From: Schoenoplectus triqueter
Lineage: Eukaryota > Streptophyta > Magnoliopsida > Poales > Cyperaceae
Assembly: GCA_964058805.1 (NCBI GenBank)
Contig: CAXKVV010001045.1
Location: forward strand, 1 to 33,017
Direction: 5' to 3'
Length of the DNA: 33,017 nucleotides
The notes beneath the pieces are model-generated. The model searched no databases and was not told the DNA's origin. It saw nothing but the letters and a program-made list of their open reading frames with translations. Both the position numbers and the translations under genes were made by a program. The first letter of the stretch is position 1; each line of letters begins with the position of its first letter. Shown here one piece after another: positions 30,952 to 33,017 of the stretch.

Positions 30952-31592
30952 AATATTAAAATGACGTTATAGGTCGAATAAAATTATTTTAACTTCAGAT
31001 ACTTTTTTATTATTTCATTTATAAATATAGCACGAAAAAAATATTCTTATTGCATGGTTGACTACTACTAAATCTAGTTTATAATACGAATGTTTATTTA
31101 TTTCTGAAGTAATTTTTAATTCGCTTACTTCATGTCGAATATTGAGGAGACTGAGCCAAAAAAACGTGACTGAAAACCTCGAAGAAGTGCACCCTTTTAT
31201 TGTGCAACTATCTATCACATTTTATTTGTCAACTGTAACTATAATAACACATTTATTAAATGGAGAAATATACTTATTAATGACTTAAACTAAAAAAAAT
31301 TGTTTACATTTTGTATATAAAAAAATAAACTTTATAAACTCTTCAATAATTTTATATATGCAGTTAATAAATAGTTTATTATAGTTAATAAATAAGGGAT
31401 GGATAAACTTTTAGGGTTGCTCCAAAGTTAGAAAGAAAAGGTGACAGAACGAGAGCGAAAGAGAAAGAGGAGAAAATAATTAGTTCACTTTGCTCCGGAG
31501 TTTTTATTGTAGAAGGTTAAAAGAATAAGAGGAAGCTTTTTTTTAGAGAGAAAAATGAGAGTTTATCTCATAAATTTAATTTTGTGTTTATA
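30952..31592. other. AT-rich stretch, then purine-rich DNA
   Basis: No gene. From about 31425 to 31560 the sequence is purine-rich. This could be the 3' body of the SINE-like element that follows on the minus strand. Confidence 0.3.
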
Positions 31593-31660
31593 GAGATTTG
31601 AACCTATAATTTTTTTGAGGTTATTCTAGTTAGCTATTACTTAAGCTATTAGATCATTTA
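31593..31660 (-). ncRNA. tRNA-derived SINE head, minus strand
   Basis: On the minus strand an A box TAGCTTAAGTA (31648-31638) is followed 44 bp later, start to start, by a B box GGTTCAAATCTC (31604-31593). This is the normal spacing in tRNA genes and tRNA-derived SINEs. 'GATCTAATAGCTTAAGTAAT' is a common style of SINE head in plants. The body would extend toward lower coordinates; its tail and target duplication were not found. The A box has one mismatch, so the copy is old. Confidence 0.55.
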
Positions 31661-31813
31661 CAGATTAAAAAAGTTAATGAAAAAAATCTCAATTAATTCA
31701 CCCTCAAATTTGAGATCAAATTGTTAATCTTCCATTAATTTTTCCTAAATATCATTCCTTCCCTTCCTTCTGTCAATACTCTGGAGCACAACTTTAGAGT
31801 GGTGGGCCAAAAT

Positions 31814-32423
31814 TAGGGCTGTCAATGGCATCATTTTGATCGTTTATCCGATCCATATCGTACCCGATAAAATGGATATGGGTAAGGTTTTATTTTCTTT
31901 AGGTTATCGGGTATGGGTATGGGTAAGAAAAAATTTCCGTTAACTTATCGGGTATAGATATGAATAAGGGGTTTTTGTTACCCGTTATCCATTGGATAAA
32001 TTATATAAATATATATAGTTAAATATATATATATATATAAGTATAATTATTTTATATTTTTAATAAATATATATAGTTAAATTATATAAAAATATATATA
32101 GTAATTAGTATATATTTTTTATAACAATTGACAAGAAAAATTATATAATTTATGTAATATCTAAAATGTTAATTATTATTACACTTTATTAGTATATTTA
32201 TTTAATATTATTTATTTCTCTAAATCATATAATTTTTTCATTGAATTATATTTATTTTTACCCGTTATCTATCATTACCCGTTCGTTACCCGAAATTTTT
32301 AATGGATAAAAGTAAGATATGAGTAAAAAAAATTTTAACGGATATAAATAGAATATGAATAAAAAAAATTATAATGGATATGAATATAAAAATACCTTCA
32401 TCCGTATCTTATCCCAAGCCCTA
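31814..32423. mobile_element. Non-autonomous hAT element (610 bp) with 8-bp duplication
   Basis: Begins TAGGGCTGTCAATGGC and ends in CAAGCCCTA, giving the hAT-type inverted end TAGGGCT. The exact 8-bp duplication GCCAAAAT flanks it at 31806-31813 and 32424-32431. Subterminal words such as 'atcgggta', 'gggtatgggta' and 'acccgttatc' recur on both sides, and the core is an AT-rich, partly (AT)n sequence. No transposase. Confidence 0.88.
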
Positions 32424-33017
32424 GCCAAAATTATAATGATTGTTGTTACTGAGTTCCATGTGTATAGTATATCTATAGATATTAAAACAATAAAATTATC
32501 GGAAGGACCATAGTATTTGTCTTTTTAGATAAAATGAGTATGAGAACGAGTTATAAAAAAGTTTTCGTTCGGGTTTTTATTATATCCACTTATAGAAAAA
32601 AAATATTGTTTTGGTTATGATCAGATCAGAAGTTGATTTTTTTTCCAAGGATAAAACCCGTAGGCTATTGCATTAGCTTAAGTTGTTCTATAGTGGATTA
32701 CATATATTTCTACGAGAAATATCAAATGTCAAATTTCACTAATTATAATACTTAATGTCTTACGACCGTTTTAAGAAAGAATTTCTCTTGAATGAATCAA
32801 TTGTCTTTAAAGAATTTGATTTTTTTTTTATAAAAAAGAATGTAACACAAGTTCTTCTGTAGCAGCAGATTGAAACTCTTTAATTGAAAGGTACGTTCCT
32901 GGTTCAAATTACATGCTGCTTAGAAAGTCAAAATACACAAGTTAAATGCAAGGGGTTCTTTCAAATTGAAATTTTGAAACGAAATTCTCAATTTTAATTC
33001 GTTAGACGTTTTCAATC
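32424..33017. other. AT-rich end of the window
   Basis: No gene or repeat terminus that I can support. Confidence 0.35.

Overview
This is a stretch of plant nuclear DNA, most likely from a dicot-like flowering plant. It is strongly AT-rich and gene-poor, and it is built mainly from transposable elements in several states of decay. The plant assignment rests on the repeats: a Ty3/Gypsy element primed by tRNA-Asp, non-autonomous hAT and CACTA elements, a Helitron-type end, LINE and SINE remnants, and a plant-style TATA promoter. No bacterial gene organisation, rRNA gene or CRISPR array is present. The species cannot be named from the sequence.

The centrepiece (5928-12991) is a complete, apparently very young LTR retrotransposon of 7064 bp. 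It has two 1442-bp LTRs (TG...CA) in which I found no difference when reading them line by line, a 5-bp target duplication (TTCAT), an 18-nt primer binding site complementary to tRNA-Asp, and a polypurine tract. It carries one uninterrupted open frame for Gag (with a CCHC zinc knuckle) and an aspartic protease. There is no reverse transcriptase, RNase H or integrase. The frame runs past the protease to about where RT should begin, then switches abruptly to a C-rich, proline-rich tail. This looks like an in-frame deletion fusion in an Athila-like element that would need its enzymes supplied in trans. It inserted into a 20-bp tandem array inside an older repeat.

Left of it (1-5927): a short direct-repeat cluster, a possible decayed LTR, a LINE 3'-end remnant (2632-2907, minus), a Helitron-like end (about 3394-3835, minus) and a CACTA-like non-autonomous element (4241-5404). 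Right of it (12992-21400): the other half of the target repeat, a 628-bp tandem duplication full of CACTA-type palindromes, a 2.55-kb element with about 145-bp terminal inverted repeats, and microsatellites.

The only convincing intact host-type gene is a single-exon 122-aa reading frame at 21474-21842 (+), with a TATA box just upstream. Beyond it lie a 429-bp foldback element, a CACTA-like element (23285-24543), several hAT-type elements (two with exact 8-bp target duplications, at 26994-27697 and 31814-32423), a SINE-like head (minus, about 31593-31660) and a second Helitron-like end (to 30951, plus).

A minus-strand coding-looking exon remnant at 29627-30082 is split by a 250-bp insertion bounded by a short direct repeat. 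Removing the insertion brings the two halves into one frame. The remaining sequence is AT-rich and I could support no gene in it.
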